Source: Thalassospira sp. (GTDB lineage Bacteria > Pseudomonadota > Alphaproteobacteria > Rhodospirillales > Thalassospiraceae). From it: a DNA stretch of 39,973 bases. Position numbers and translations under genes: made by a program. A model generated the notes under the pieces. The model was given only the letters and a program-made list of their open reading frames with translations, made no database searches and had not been told where the DNA came from. Positions 16,717-25,332 of this stretch are shown in pieces. Position 1 is the stretch's first letter; each line of letters starts with the position of its first letter. The stretch spans positions 88,617-128,589 of the forward strand of contig NZ_PAQR01000003.1 of NCBI RefSeq assembly GCF_002709775.1, written 5' to 3'.

Positions 16717-17106
16717 ATGGTAACCCTGTCAAATACGATTGCTGCTGATCACGTTCTGGCGACCCCGGCCAATGACGATGTTGCATCCTGTCTTGCGACC
16801 CGCGAAGTCGCGCTGCAGGGCCCATGCGTGGTATCAGGCGTTCAAAGCCGCCATGCCGAGGAAATCGTCTTTGTGCGTTCCGGAAATGTCGAGATTTCTG
16901 ATGGCGACGGCAATGTGTTTGAAGGCCATGACAGCTGCATTTCGATCCTTCAGGGGCAGCGATATCATCTGCATGTCAATGCGGGGGAAACAGCACGGCT
17001 TTTGATCCTGTCTGTGCCGCCGCTTCATGATCCGGAAAAGTTTTCTGTTCTTCAGGCCGCCAAGACCAAAGTCCGCGACATGATCTTGGGTGAGAACTGG
17101 TGCTGA
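16717..17106 (+). CDS. small cupin-fold protein
   Basis: This protein of 129 residues has a central beta-rich core like a single-domain cupin: a histidine-containing strand SRHAEEIVFVRSGNVEI, a GDGNVFEGHDSCISI turn, then QRYHLHVNAGETARLLILSV. Only some of the usual metal-binding His residues are evident (His in SRHAEE, and HLH), so a metal site is uncertain. The frame is open upstream to a TTG at 16636, but the ATG at 16717 leaves a compact domain. It stands alone between a terminator and the hydrolase gene; the function is not recognised. Confidence 0.6.
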   Translation: MVTLSNTIAADHVLATPANDDVASCLATREVALQGPCVVSGVQSRHAEEIVFVRSGNVEISDGDGNVFEGHDSCISILQGQRYHLHVNAGETARLLILSVPPLHDPEKFSVLQAAKTKVRDMILGENWC

Positions 17107-17258
17107 TCGGATCGGATGACAGGCTTCGTGCAAAGCCATAATTGGCCCTCCTGACAATTCCTGACAGCAGAAGCGGTTCAACGCGTTTTGGTCGTTTCTT
17201 TCTGACCCGTGCTTGTTTATGACTGTGGGACAGTTTGAATAAACAACATGGGGTCATC

Positions 17259-17945
17259 ATGAGTTTGATCTTTGAAGCGCCCGCACCGACGACCATTCCG
17301 GTTCAGGGCACGAACGACGTTTTCCCGGTAAATCGCATTTTCTGCATCGGTAAGAACTACGCCGAACATGTCCGCGAAATGGGATCGGATCCCTCTGACA
17401 CCCCGCCTTGTGTATTTATGAAGCCGACCGACTGCCTGGTTGTTGGCAATGGCGATCTGCCATATCCGTCGGGCACCGAAGATTTGCACTATGAAGGTGA
17501 ACTGGTCGCAGCCCTGTCCAAGGGGGGCAAGGATCTTGATCGTGCTGCCGTCGAAGACGCCATTTTCGGCTATGCCGCCGGTCTTGATATGACGCGCCGT
17601 GATGTGCAGGCGGGCCTTAAGGAACGTCGCCTGCCATGGGATATGGCGAAGTCCTTTGACGGTTGTGCGGCCATTTCCGCGATCCAGCCCAAGACCGATG
17701 CCGGCAACCCGCATGCGACCAATCTGAAATTGTCGGTTAATGGCGATGTGCGTCAGAACGATACCACGGCGAAGATGATCTGGCCGGTAGTTGATGCGCT
17801 GATGCATCTCTCGACCCTGATTGAACTGAAACCGGGCGATCTTCTGTTTACCGGAACGCCCGAAGGCGTTGGTCAGGTCGTGCGCGGTGATCGGATGGAT
17901 CTTGTGATTGCAGATGTTGCGGAACTGTCCGTCACCCTGAAATAG
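17259..17945 (+). CDS. fumarylacetoacetate hydrolase family protein
   Basis: These enzymes hydrolyse or decarboxylate acylpyruvate-type compounds such as fumarylpyruvate or oxaloacetate. The 228 residues match the short FAHD1-like type: FCIGKNYAEHVREMG at about 28-42, FMKPTDCL, the metal-binding pair in HYEGELV (Glu79 and Glu81), then the AGLDMTRRD segment, LPWDMAKSFDG and a GDLLFTGTPEGVG loop near the end. The ATG at 17259 is used; the frame opens eight codons earlier at a TTG. No aromatic degradation genes are nearby, so the substrate is unknown. xthA follows after about 45-60 bases and may be co-transcribed. Confidence 0.9.
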   Translation: MSLIFEAPAPTTIPVQGTNDVFPVNRIFCIGKNYAEHVREMGSDPSDTPPCVFMKPTDCLVVGNGDLPYPSGTEDLHYEGELVAALSKGGKDLDRAAVEDAIFGYAAGLDMTRRDVQAGLKERRLPWDMAKSFDGCAAISAIQPKTDAGNPHATNLKLSVNGDVRQNDTTAKMIWPVVDALMHLSTLIELKPGDLLFTGTPEGVGQVVRGDRMDLVIADVAELSVTLK

Positions 17946-17988
17946 GAACTTTCAGGGGATTGCGGGTCAGGAGCCCCACCTGAAAAGA

Positions 17989-18804
17989 ATGAAAACGGAG
18001 TCCGTTTTGAAAATCGTAAGCTGGAATATCAATTCCGTTCGACTGCGCATTGAACAGGTCATCAAGTTCCTTGAAGACCAACAGCCTGATGCGCTGTGCT
18101 TGCAGGAACTGAAATGCCCGGATGAACATTTCCCCCACGATGCCTTTGAGGCGGCGGGCTATGTTCATCGCCATAACCATGGCATGAAAAGCTATAACGG
18201 GGTGGCGATCATTTCGCGGCTGCCGTTTGTCGAGACCGACATCAAGCATTTCTGCGGCAAGGAAGATCGTCGTCACTGCATGGCGAAGTTCGAAAACGGT
18301 GTCGAGCTTCATAACTTCTATATCCCGGCGGGTGGTGACGAACCCGACCCGGCGATCAATGAAAAGTTCGCCCACAAGCTGTCCTTCATCGATGAAATGA
18401 CCAGCTGGTGGAGCGACCGTCGCGCCGCCGATCCGGATCGCAAGGCAGTTTTGGTCGGGGATTTCAACATCGCGCCGTCGGAAAACGATGTCTGGTCTCA
18501 TAAGCAGCTTCTGAAAGTGGTCAGCCACACACCGGTCGAGGTCGAAATTCTTGAGAAATTCCGCCAGTCCGGCGATTTCATCGATGCCGTGCGCGAAGTT
18601 GTGCCCGAACCCGAAAAGCTGTTTAGCTGGTGGAGCTATCGCGCACGCGACTGGCGCGCGAGCAACAAGGGCCGGCGTCTTGATCACGTCTGGATGACGC
18701 CGAACATGGCTGGAACGGTCCGCACCGCATCGGTTTATGATCTTGCCCGTGACTGGGAAAAGCCATCCGATCATGCACCCGTTGTGGTCGAGTTCAATCT
18801 TTGA
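17989..18804 (+). CDS. xthA: exodeoxyribonuclease III
   Basis: Exonuclease III / AP endonuclease acts in base-excision repair, cutting at abasic sites and degrading 3' ends. The product (271 residues or 265) has the family landmarks: IVSWNINSVR, LQELKCPDE with the metal-binding Glu, GVAIISR, the Tyr region in YIPAGG, VGDFNIAP with catalytic Asp and Asn, SWWSYR, RLDHVWMT and the final SDHAPVVVEF. The ATG at 17989 has no clear ribosome site. A TTG at 18007, preceded by GGAG six bases upstream, gives the usual family start (KIVSWN) and may be the true start. Confidence 0.93.
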   Translation: MKTESVLKIVSWNINSVRLRIEQVIKFLEDQQPDALCLQELKCPDEHFPHDAFEAAGYVHRHNHGMKSYNGVAIISRLPFVETDIKHFCGKEDRRHCMAKFENGVELHNFYIPAGGDEPDPAINEKFAHKLSFIDEMTSWWSDRRAADPDRKAVLVGDFNIAPSENDVWSHKQLLKVVSHTPVEVEILEKFRQSGDFIDAVREVVPEPEKLFSWWSYRARDWRASNKGRRLDHVWMTPNMAGTVRTASVYDLARDWEKPSDHAPVVVEFNL

Positions 18805-18826
18805 ACCATCGATAATCGAAGACATC

Positions 18827-18862
18827 AAAACAGCGGATCAGGGAAACCTAATCCGCTGTTTT
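18827..18862 (+). terminator. terminator after xthA
   Basis: AAAACAGCGGAT (18827-18838) pairs with ATCCGCTGTTTT (18851-18862), a 12-bp perfect stem ending in T residues. Confidence 0.88.
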
Positions 18863-18997
18863 GTCATGTGAAATAACTTGATTGTCAGCCCGATCAGCGC
18901 AACTCTTCTGGTTGAACGAAACCGGATGCGTGCCCATTTGCCTTTCAAGGGATAAAATTCACGCAGTTTCGGTGGCTCATTACGCAGGATACGGGCA

Positions 18998-19834
18998 ATG
19001 AAAAAGATACTGATTGGTCTGGCCGCGATCATCGTTTTGGTCGTTGGCGGGCTTGTATATGTTTACGTCAATCTTGATGACATCGTGAAATCCACCATCG
19101 AAGAGGCCGGCACGCGTGTGACCCTGGCCGATGTCACGGTTGACGGGGTATCGATTGAAACAACGCAAAACACCGCCGCGATCAACGGGCTGGTGGTCGG
19201 CAACCCGGACGGGTTCAATACCGATTATGCGTTCTCGCTCGGCAATATTTCGGTGCGCCTTGATGGTTCGACCCTGACCAGCGATACCATCCGGATCATC
19301 GAAGTCGTGGTGGATTCACCAAGCGTAATCTACGAGCTGGGCAATGGCAGTTCAAACATCGCCACCATCCAGCGCAATGTTGAGGCCTTCGTCCAGCGCG
19401 TTTCGGGCCCGACCGGTGCCGGTGGTGCGGACAGCGAAGCATCCGGCGATGCCGCCGATGAAGGCGGAACCAAGATCATTATTGATAATGTCTATGTCCG
19501 TAATGGTGATGTCGGCGTTTCAGCAGGCTTCCTGCAGGGCAAGAGGCTTTCGACCAACCTGCCTGAAATTCACCTGACCGATGTTGGCAAGGAAGATGGT
19601 GGTGCGACCCCGGCCGAGGTGGCTGGTGAAATCCTGACAGCGATCAACACCTCTGTCTTCAAGGCGGTCTCAAGCCTGAATGTTGATGGCCTGCTGCAGG
19701 GTGTTGGTGACCTTGGCAAGGGTGTCGTCGGTGCCGTTGGCGGTGCTGCCAGTGGCGGTGGTACCAAGCTTAAGGAAGGGGCCGACGCACTTGGTGGCGC
19801 GGTCAAGGGCCTGTTTGGTGGTTCTTCGGACTAG
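18998..19834 (+). CDS. membrane-anchored AsmA-like protein
   Basis: The 278-residue product begins with one membrane anchor (KKILIGLAAIIVLVVGGLVYVYV), followed by a periplasmic part. The segment after the anchor (LDDIVKSTIEEAGTRVTLADVTVDGVSIET, then INGLVVGNPDGFNTDYAFSLGNISVRLD) has the pattern of the N-terminal repeat of AsmA/DUF748-type proteins, which work in envelope lipid or outer-membrane homeostasis. A Gly/Ala/Asp-rich linker lies at about 138-155. The last 50 residues are Gly/Ala/Lys-rich and look flexible. It is much shorter than E. coli AsmA. The family link is by pattern only. It is monocistronic, with terminators on both sides. Confidence 0.7.
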   Translation: MKKILIGLAAIIVLVVGGLVYVYVNLDDIVKSTIEEAGTRVTLADVTVDGVSIETTQNTAAINGLVVGNPDGFNTDYAFSLGNISVRLDGSTLTSDTIRIIEVVVDSPSVIYELGNGSSNIATIQRNVEAFVQRVSGPTGAGGADSEASGDAADEGGTKIIIDNVYVRNGDVGVSAGFLQGKRLSTNLPEIHLTDVGKEDGGATPAEVAGEILTAINTSVFKAVSSLNVDGLLQGVGDLGKGVVGAVGGAASGGGTKLKEGADALGGAVKGLFGGSSD

Positions 19835-20262
19835 GCCATCATCAGATGGCAATGGCCTGAACTGATCTTTGGCCCGACGGATTGACCATGATCCGTCGGG
19901 TCTTTGTGTTTGTAGGGCAGACCCACAAGATTTTGCTGTTGTTGATGCAGCGGGATGTTAGCGGATTATGAATTTTCTCTATCCCACTGCTTTTTTTCAT
20001 GAATTTGACTTCTATATATTTCTGGATAGGGATAAGTATATCCACAATCTGTGTTGTCTTGGGGGGCTCGTCCAAGGACTTGGGACGGGTCAAAATTCGG
20101 GGTCAGGTCTTCTGATCTGATTGATGACAAGAGTGACATGGAAAAGACGGGCCAAAAGGCCTGCCATTTTGGCCAGACAAGACATTGGGAACAAATGTCG
20201 GCATGGCCAAAACACAATGGGATTGGGATCCCGACAGTCGGTCAGACCAAGGAGTAAAACCG
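19835..20262. other. long leader/intergenic region before the OmpA-type lipoprotein gene
   Basis: After the terminator at 19873-19905 there is an AT-rich stretch (about 19965-20050) and then two perfect dyads: GGCCAAAA/TTTTGGCC (20150-20157, 20167-20174) and GACATT/AATGTC (20181-20186, 20194-20199). The GGCCAAAA word recurs at 20205-20212. The frame of the lipoprotein is open upstream to 20185 but has no family pattern there. No small gene is convincing. Confidence 0.45.
19873..19905 (+). terminator. terminator after the AsmA-like gene
   Basis: CCCGACGGAT (19873-19882) pairs with ATCCGTCGGG (19891-19900), followed by a short TCTTTGTGTTT tract. Confidence 0.8.
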
Positions 20263-21111
20263 ATGAAAGCTAAACTGCTTGCCGTTGTATCCGCCGCTGC
20301 ATTCTTAAGCGCGTGCGCAAACATGAACATCCCCGGAGTACGCGAGATGGCCGACGAAGGGTCGGCTTTTGACGCGGCTCTTCACCAGAATTATGCCGAC
20401 CTTGCCCAGGCAGAATATGACGAAGCGGATTGGTCGGATGCGCGTTATTTCACCAACCGTTCCAAGACGGCAGCCATGGGCATGGATGCCGGCCCGCAGG
20501 CTATTGCCGAGCGTAACCTTCCTGAAGGTTCGGTGGCCGAAGTCGAAGTTGCACGCGCTGATTTGATGTCGGCCCTTGACGCCGGTGGTCGTGAAAAGGC
20601 GGCAAGTGCTGCTGCCCGTGCGCAGACCGGTTTTGATTGCTGGTTGCAGGAACTCGAAGAAAACATCCAGCAGGAAGACATCGATAACTGCCGTTCGGCG
20701 TTCTATCAGGCACTGGCGATCGTACAGGCCGAACTCGACACCGGTCCGGCCCCGATGGCAGCAATGCCGATGCCGGTTCCGATGAATGTCTATTTCGGTT
20801 TCGACAGTGCCGCAATTGATGGCAAGGCGATGTCGGTTGTTGATGGTATCGTTGAGGCCTATGGCCGCTACGAGCCGAAAATGATCAGCCTTGTTGCCTA
20901 TGCTGACCGTGCCGGTGATGCGATGTATAATGACATCCTTGCCAAGTCGCGTGTTGATGCGGTCGTCAAGGCACTGCGTGATGGCGGTGTTCCGGCAAGC
21001 AAACTTGCAATCAGCATCAGCGGCGAAGCCAATGTACCGGTTTCAACCGCAGACGGTGTGCCGGAACAGGGCAACCGCGTTGTGACGGTCACTTTCGAAG
21101 ACGGCATGTAA
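20263..21111 (+). CDS. OmpA-family lipoprotein
   Basis: The 282-residue product has a signal peptide with a lipobox (AAFLSAC, Cys18). The middle (about 30-160) is helical and acidic and contains two Cys residues (DCWLQEL and DNCRSAF) about 21 residues apart that might form a disulfide. The last 110 residues form an OmpA-like domain: VYFGFDSAAIDGKAMSVVDGIV, LVAYADRAGDAMYNDILAKSRVDAVVKAL and GVPEQGNRVVTVTF. It keeps the Asp and Arg (ADRAGD, NRVV) region that usually contacts peptidoglycan, with Ala in place of the common Gly-His. It probably tethers the outer membrane to the wall. The ATG at 20263 has AAGGAG upstream. A YqaE-like gene follows after 30 bases. Confidence 0.87.
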   Translation: MKAKLLAVVSAAAFLSACANMNIPGVREMADEGSAFDAALHQNYADLAQAEYDEADWSDARYFTNRSKTAAMGMDAGPQAIAERNLPEGSVAEVEVARADLMSALDAGGREKAASAAARAQTGFDCWLQELEENIQQEDIDNCRSAFYQALAIVQAELDTGPAPMAAMPMPVPMNVYFGFDSAAIDGKAMSVVDGIVEAYGRYEPKMISLVAYADRAGDAMYNDILAKSRVDAVVKALRDGGVPASKLAISISGEANVPVSTADGVPEQGNRVVTVTFEDGM

Positions 21112-21141
21112 GCACGTCGAACCAAAAAGGGGATTTCATCC

Positions 21142-21339
21142 ATGCGTCTATTGATCGCACTTATTCTGCCCTGGTTGCTTTTCTTTACCATCGGGCGCCC
21201 GATTGCAGGTGTCATCTGCCTGATTTTGCAGATTACCCTCGTCGGTTGGGTCCCGGCGGCAATCTGGGCGGTTTACTCGCTCAGTCAGTATAACACTGAC
21301 AAGAAAATCAACAGCGCCATGGGTGGTGGTCAGGACTAA
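21142..21339 (+). CDS. YqaE/Pmp3-like small membrane protein
   Basis: This 65-residue protein has two hydrophobic segments (LLIALILPWLLFFTIG and AGVICLILQITLVGWVPAAIWAVYSL). The second ends in the motif typical of the YqaE/Pmp3 proteolipids (LVGWVPAAIWAVYSL, compare TLLGWIPGIIHALYVI). The short tail is polar. Members are linked to salt and membrane-potential stress in plants and yeast; the bacterial role is unclear. The ATG has AGGGGAT upstream. It lies 30 bases behind the OmpA-family lipoprotein gene and ahead of a strong terminator, so the two are likely co-transcribed. Confidence 0.78.
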   Translation: MRLLIALILPWLLFFTIGRPIAGVICLILQITLVGWVPAAIWAVYSLSQYNTDKKINSAMGGGQD

Positions 21340-21383
21340 CTGACCCTGTTCACCGGTTGGTGGACACCACAAACCCGCATAGC

Positions 21384-21415
21384 AAAGGCAGGCTTTTTAG
21401 CCTGCCTTTCTTTTT
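21384..21415 (+). terminator. terminator after the YqaE-like gene
   Basis: AAAGGCAGGCT (21384-21394) pairs with AGCCTGCCTTT (21399-21409) around TTTT, followed by CTTTTT. Confidence 0.93.
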
Positions 21416-21429
21416 GCCTTGGATGTTCT

Positions 21430-21660
21430 TTACTGAAGCTTCCGCCGGACACCGCCGATGAACCGGCCAATCAGGCGCGAGATAACAAAGCGCGTGATAA
21501 AAAAGGTCACCGCACTGGCAACAGACGGCCAATACCATGCTTCAATTTCCGGCCGTGTGCTTTGATCAACAAGGCCATAGATGATCGCGGCCAATGCCCC
21601 TGCACCCAGAAATGCAGTACGACGCTGGTAACGGTAAATAAAGCGACCAAACAACCACAT
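21430..21660 (-). CDS. small two-segment membrane protein downstream of dgt
   Basis: The product (76 residues) is not recognised. It has two likely membrane segments (RTAFLGAGALAAIIYGLV and WPSVASAVTFFITRFVISRLI), basic ends (RFIYRYQRR and RFIGGVRRK) and a short polar loop. Its ATG comes 3 bases after the dGTPase stop codon, so the two are almost surely translated from one message. This tight coupling is the main support that the gene is real. Confidence 0.65.
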   Translation of the reverse strand: MWLFGRFIYRYQRRTAFLGAGALAAIIYGLVDQSTRPEIEAWYWPSVASAVTFFITRFVISRLIGRFIGGVRRKLQ

Positions 21661-21663
21661 GGC

Positions 21664-22998
21664 TTAATGCTGTCCGCCGCCGATATCACGCGCAAGGCGT
21701 GCGGCGAAATCATCGGTCATGCCCGATACATAGTCGAGAATGACCAGATACAGATCATAAAGCGGCGCCCCGATGGGCATCGCATCATTGCCAATCAGCT
21801 CGCGCACCCGACCGGTGCGATAGGATATATCGGCTTCCGACTTGGCATGATGGACATCAAGGGCAGTCTTGCAGAACGTCTCAAGCAGGGTCTCCAGATG
21901 GGCAAAGGCGCCGACTTCGATCTGGACCTTGCGCCGGTTCAGAATGATCTGCTTTTCCGAGAATGACTTCGCCTGTGTGATCAGCTCGTTATAGGGGCCA
22001 TCGGCACAGGCCAGAAGATCGCCTTTCCATTCCCCGGCCAAAAGGGCTTCTTCGTTGGCGACAAACGCGTTGACCAATGCGTCCAAAAGCCCGGTCATGA
22101 TCTTGCCACGCAGGAAGGAAATCTTGCGACTGGAATTGGGTTCGCGAGCATACTCGACTGGAAGCTCATCCGTGATGCAGGGCAGGAGCATCTTTTCAAG
22201 AACATCGAACTCGACCAGTTCAAGTTCCACGCCATCCTCGATATCGATCAGGGCGTAGCAAACATCATCGGCTGCCTCGACCAGATAGACCAGCGGGTGA
22301 CGACAGAATGACTGATCGCCAGTGCGGATCAGGCCGGTGGCATCAGCAACTTCTTCGAGCAGAGCGAATTCTTTCTGAAATGCACCGAACTTCTTTTTCT
22401 GCGGGAAGGGGCTTCCGGCTGCTGACCATGGATATTTCAGGAAGCTGGCCAAAGTTGCATAGGTCAGGCGCATTCCGCCGTCATACAGACCAGTCCGTTT
22501 GTTGGTCAGAAGGCGGAAGCCCTGTGCATTTCCCTCGTATGTCGTCAGATCGGCGAACTGCTCGGCAGTCAGGCTTTGGGTGAATTCCGGGGCGGCGTCG
22601 ACGAACCACTGACGGATGGCGTACTCGCCAGCATGGCCAAAGGGCGGGTTGCCGATGTCATGACAAAGCGCTGCGGCCTGAACGATGGCGGCCATGTGAT
22701 CGGGCTCGATCGTGTCGGGCAGGCTGCCCTTTTCATGCAGGCGATGACCAACTGTAAGCCCCAGTGACCTTGCAATGCAGGAAACCTCAAGACTGTGGGT
22801 CAGGCGGGTATGGACATTGTCATTTTCCGGCAGGGGATGAACCTGAGTCTTGCGCTGCAGGCGGCGAAAGGACGCCGAAAATATGATCCGGTCGTAATCC
22901 TTGTGGAAGTCAGATCGGCCAAATTGCCCGACACTGGAATGACGGGTGCCAAGGCGCGCCGGTGAAAGCAGTTTTTGCCAGTTCATCATCGCTGTCAT
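21664..22998 (-). CDS. dgt: deoxyguanosinetriphosphate triphosphohydrolase (dGTPase)
   Basis: This HD-domain enzyme splits dGTP (in many members other dNTPs) into nucleoside and tripolyphosphate, controlling nucleotide pools. The 444 residues show the family features: FRRLQRKTQV, the first HD histidine in TRLTHSLEV, then the HD pair in CHDIGNPPFGHAGE, a TYEGNAQGFRLLT segment and YLVEAADDVCYALIDIEDG carrying the last metal ligand. The length matches the longer Dgt type. The ATG at 22998 is in a MTAMMNW context with only a weak ribosome site. The small membrane protein gene follows immediately. Confidence 0.93.
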   Translation of the reverse strand: MTAMMNWQKLLSPARLGTRHSSVGQFGRSDFHKDYDRIIFSASFRRLQRKTQVHPLPENDNVHTRLTHSLEVSCIARSLGLTVGHRLHEKGSLPDTIEPDHMAAIVQAAALCHDIGNPPFGHAGEYAIRQWFVDAAPEFTQSLTAEQFADLTTYEGNAQGFRLLTNKRTGLYDGGMRLTYATLASFLKYPWSAAGSPFPQKKKFGAFQKEFALLEEVADATGLIRTGDQSFCRHPLVYLVEAADDVCYALIDIEDGVELELVEFDVLEKMLLPCITDELPVEYAREPNSSRKISFLRGKIMTGLLDALVNAFVANEEALLAGEWKGDLLACADGPYNELITQAKSFSEKQIILNRRKVQIEVGAFAHLETLLETFCKTALDVHHAKSEADISYRTGRVRELIGNDAMPIGAPLYDLYLVILDYVSGMTDDFAARLARDIGGGQH

Positions 22999-23100
22999 CG
23001 TGTTTTGTGCCTTCCCGCCCGACTTCGGTTCTTTGATATCTGGGATGTTTATGCCGCTTGTTGGTAAATAAGCATTTTACATATTGCACAAAACCAAAAG

Positions 23101-23130
23101 AAAACGGCGCATCTGATGATGCGCCGTTTT
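23101..23130 (-). terminator. terminator of htpG
   Basis: AAAACGGCGCATC (23101-23113) pairs perfectly with GATGCGCCGTTTT (23118-23130). On the minus strand the stem ends in TTTTCTTTTGG, suiting the htpG transcript that ends at 23155. Confidence 0.9.
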
Positions 23131-23154
23131 ACAAAGATTAAATTTTCGGGGCCG

Positions 23155-25029
23155 TTAAGCACCCAGACCCTTTTCCATCACCAGATCAAGGCGACGGGCA
23201 AAGCTGACCGGATCGGGCAGGGCTTCGCCTTCGAGAATGCGGGCCTGATCCAGCAGCAACAGGGCTGCGTCATTCAGGATCGGGGCCTTGGCATCCTTGG
23301 TGGCAATGTCAGACAGCTTTTTGATCAGGCTGTGCTTCGGATTTATTTCAAGGATGCGCGGGCTGATTTCATCAACACGGTTGTGCTGCTTCATCAGGCG
23401 TTCCATGCGCAGATCCATGCCCATTTCATCGGCAATCAGACAGCAGGCCGAGCTGGTCAGGCGGTCAGACTCCCGAACGTCCTTCACGCCATTGCCAAGG
23501 GCCAGTTTGATTGCGGCAATCAGGGCAGATGCATCGCTTGCATCCTCTTCCTTCTTGTCGTCCTTGTCGGCTTCCTTGTCATCAGACTTGATGTCATTGA
23601 GGTCCGCGCCTCCGCGGGTGACTGATTTGAAGTCTTTTTCTTCAAACTGGCCAACAGACGGCATCCAGAATTCATCCACCGGATCGGTCAGAAGCAGAAC
23701 TTCGATCCCCTTGGCAGCAAAACCTTCGAGCTGCGGGCTGCGTTTAAGGGCGTCGATATCCTCACCACTGATGTAATAGATCGCCTTCTGGCCGTCCTTC
23801 ATGCGTTCGACATAGTCGGCAAGGGTCGTCCAGCCATCACCATGGGTCGAGCGGAACCGGGCAAGTTTCAGGATGCGGTCACGGTTTGTCTGGTCTTCAT
23901 ACAGACCTTCCTTGACGACCGAGCCGAAGTTTTCCCAGAAGGTCTCATACCCCTCAGCATCTTTCTTGGCTGCGGTTTCAAGTTCGGACAGGACTTTTTT
24001 GGTCAGGCCGTTCTTGATTTTGGTCAGCAACGGATGGTCCTGAAGCATCTCGCGCGAGACGTTTAGCGGCAGGTCCTGGCTATCGACCACACCGGAAACA
24101 AAACGCAACCAAGGCGGAAGAAGCTCATCAGCACCTTCGGTGATAAACACCTTGCGGACATAAAGCTTCAGATGACCTTTGCGCTGCGGATCATACAGAT
24201 CGAACGGGCGCATGGTCGGCAGATACAAAAGGCCGGTATATTCAATCGCGCCTTCGGCCTGATAGTGGATGGTCTTCCACGGATCATCAAAGGCGTGCGA
24301 GGTGTGCTTGTAGAATTCCTTGTACTGTTCGTCGGTGATTTCACTTTTCGGGCGGGTCCAGAGTGCGGATGCCTCGTTAAGCGTTTCATCACCATCACCC
24401 TTCATCAGAACCACCGGAATACCGATATGGTCGGAATAGGTTTTGACGATATGACGCAGACGATGTTCGTCTGTGAATTCCTTGTTGTCGTCGGTCAGGT
24501 GCAGGGTGATCTGCGTACCGCGACCTTCCATCTCGGCCTCGGAGATGGTGTATTCGCCCTTGCCGTCAGATGACCATTTCCAAGCCTGATCCTCGCCCGC
24601 CTTGCGGCTGACGACTTCGACCTTGTTGGCAACCATGAAGGCGGAATAGAAGCCGACACCGAACTGACCAATCAGATCGACATCCTTGGCGTTGTCGGAT
24701 TTGGAAACCGCATCCAGAAACTTGGCGGTGCCGGAATTGGCGATGGTGCCCAGGTTATCGACCAGATCTTCCTTGTTCATCCCGATCCCGTTATCGGCAA
24801 TCGTCAGAACATTGCGGACATCATCTGTCAGAAGGCGCACCTTGAAGTCGGCATCACCAGCGAGCAAATCCGGTTTGGCAATCGCTTCATAGCGCAGCTT
24901 GTCGCACGCATCCGAAGCGTTCGAGATCAGCTCGCGCAGGAAGATGTCCTTGTTGGAATAAAGCGAATGGACAACGATATCGAGCAGTCGGCTAACCTCG
25001 GCCTCGAACCGCATTTTTTCTTCCGTCAT
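23155..25029 (-). CDS. htpG: molecular chaperone HtpG (Hsp90)
   Basis: HtpG is the bacterial Hsp90, an ATP-dependent dimeric chaperone of the cytosol. The 624-residue product is full length. The N-terminal ATPase domain has IFLRELISNASDACDKLRYEA (catalytic Glu and the Asn that holds Mg), ADNGIGM and GQFGVGFYSAFMVA. The middle domain (about 230-500) has LYLPTMRPFDLY, VRKVFI and SREMLQ. The C-terminal dimerisation domain ends at KGLGA. A short acidic Asp/Lys-rich linker (about 490-515) precedes the last domain. The ATG at 25029 has GAGG upstream. It is divergent from the hibernation factor gene; both are stress-related. Confidence 0.97.
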   Translation of the reverse strand: MTEEKMRFEAEVSRLLDIVVHSLYSNKDIFLRELISNASDACDKLRYEAIAKPDLLAGDADFKVRLLTDDVRNVLTIADNGIGMNKEDLVDNLGTIANSGTAKFLDAVSKSDNAKDVDLIGQFGVGFYSAFMVANKVEVVSRKAGEDQAWKWSSDGKGEYTISEAEMEGRGTQITLHLTDDNKEFTDEHRLRHIVKTYSDHIGIPVVLMKGDGDETLNEASALWTRPKSEITDEQYKEFYKHTSHAFDDPWKTIHYQAEGAIEYTGLLYLPTMRPFDLYDPQRKGHLKLYVRKVFITEGADELLPPWLRFVSGVVDSQDLPLNVSREMLQDHPLLTKIKNGLTKKVLSELETAAKKDAEGYETFWENFGSVVKEGLYEDQTNRDRILKLARFRSTHGDGWTTLADYVERMKDGQKAIYYISGEDIDALKRSPQLEGFAAKGIEVLLLTDPVDEFWMPSVGQFEEKDFKSVTRGGADLNDIKSDDKEADKDDKKEEDASDASALIAAIKLALGNGVKDVRESDRLTSSACCLIADEMGMDLRMERLMKQHNRVDEISPRILEINPKHSLIKKLSDIATKDAKAPILNDAALLLLDQARILEGEALPDPVSFARRLDLVMEKGLGA

Positions 25030-25332
25030 GACCTCTTTTTTCTCCTTTGTTTCAAGCGTCTGTCAGTCTCCTCCGATATTGGCAGAAGAACTGACTCCTC
25101 AACGGGTTAAAGTTTACGTCCTTAAACTAAACCGAGCTTGATATGCGTCAACGCATCTTGCAGCGCAAGTCTTGTATCCTAAGTATAAAGAAAGACGGTT
25201 TTATTACAGGGACGCAGACAGAATTTTGGAAGCGTTCCTGAAAGTCCCCGAGCCGTTAAAAAGCAGGCCGGGTTAATCGGCAGGGTGCAATGCCCTGTCT
25301 TGCGTCCAAGGCTTTAAACAGGAGGCCGTACC
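25030..25332. other. divergent htpG / hpf control region
   Basis: The region has no gene. Facing htpG is a -35-like TTGACG (plus-strand CGTCAA, 25146-25151) with a -10-like TAGTTT (plus-strand AAACTA, 25124-25129), spacer 16. A 14-base palindrome ATGCGT-CA-ACGCAT (25143-25156) lies over the -35, and CTTGC/GCAAG (25157-25161, 25165-25169) follows directly. A convincing sigma32 site was not identified. Any hpf promoter would lie to the right of these dyads. Confidence 0.4.

Noticed and set aside
25030..25332. CIRCE element or sigma32 promoter for htpG
   Set aside because: No TTAGCACTC-type inverted repeat is present, and CTTG-type boxes near 25170 lack a convincing partner at the right distance.
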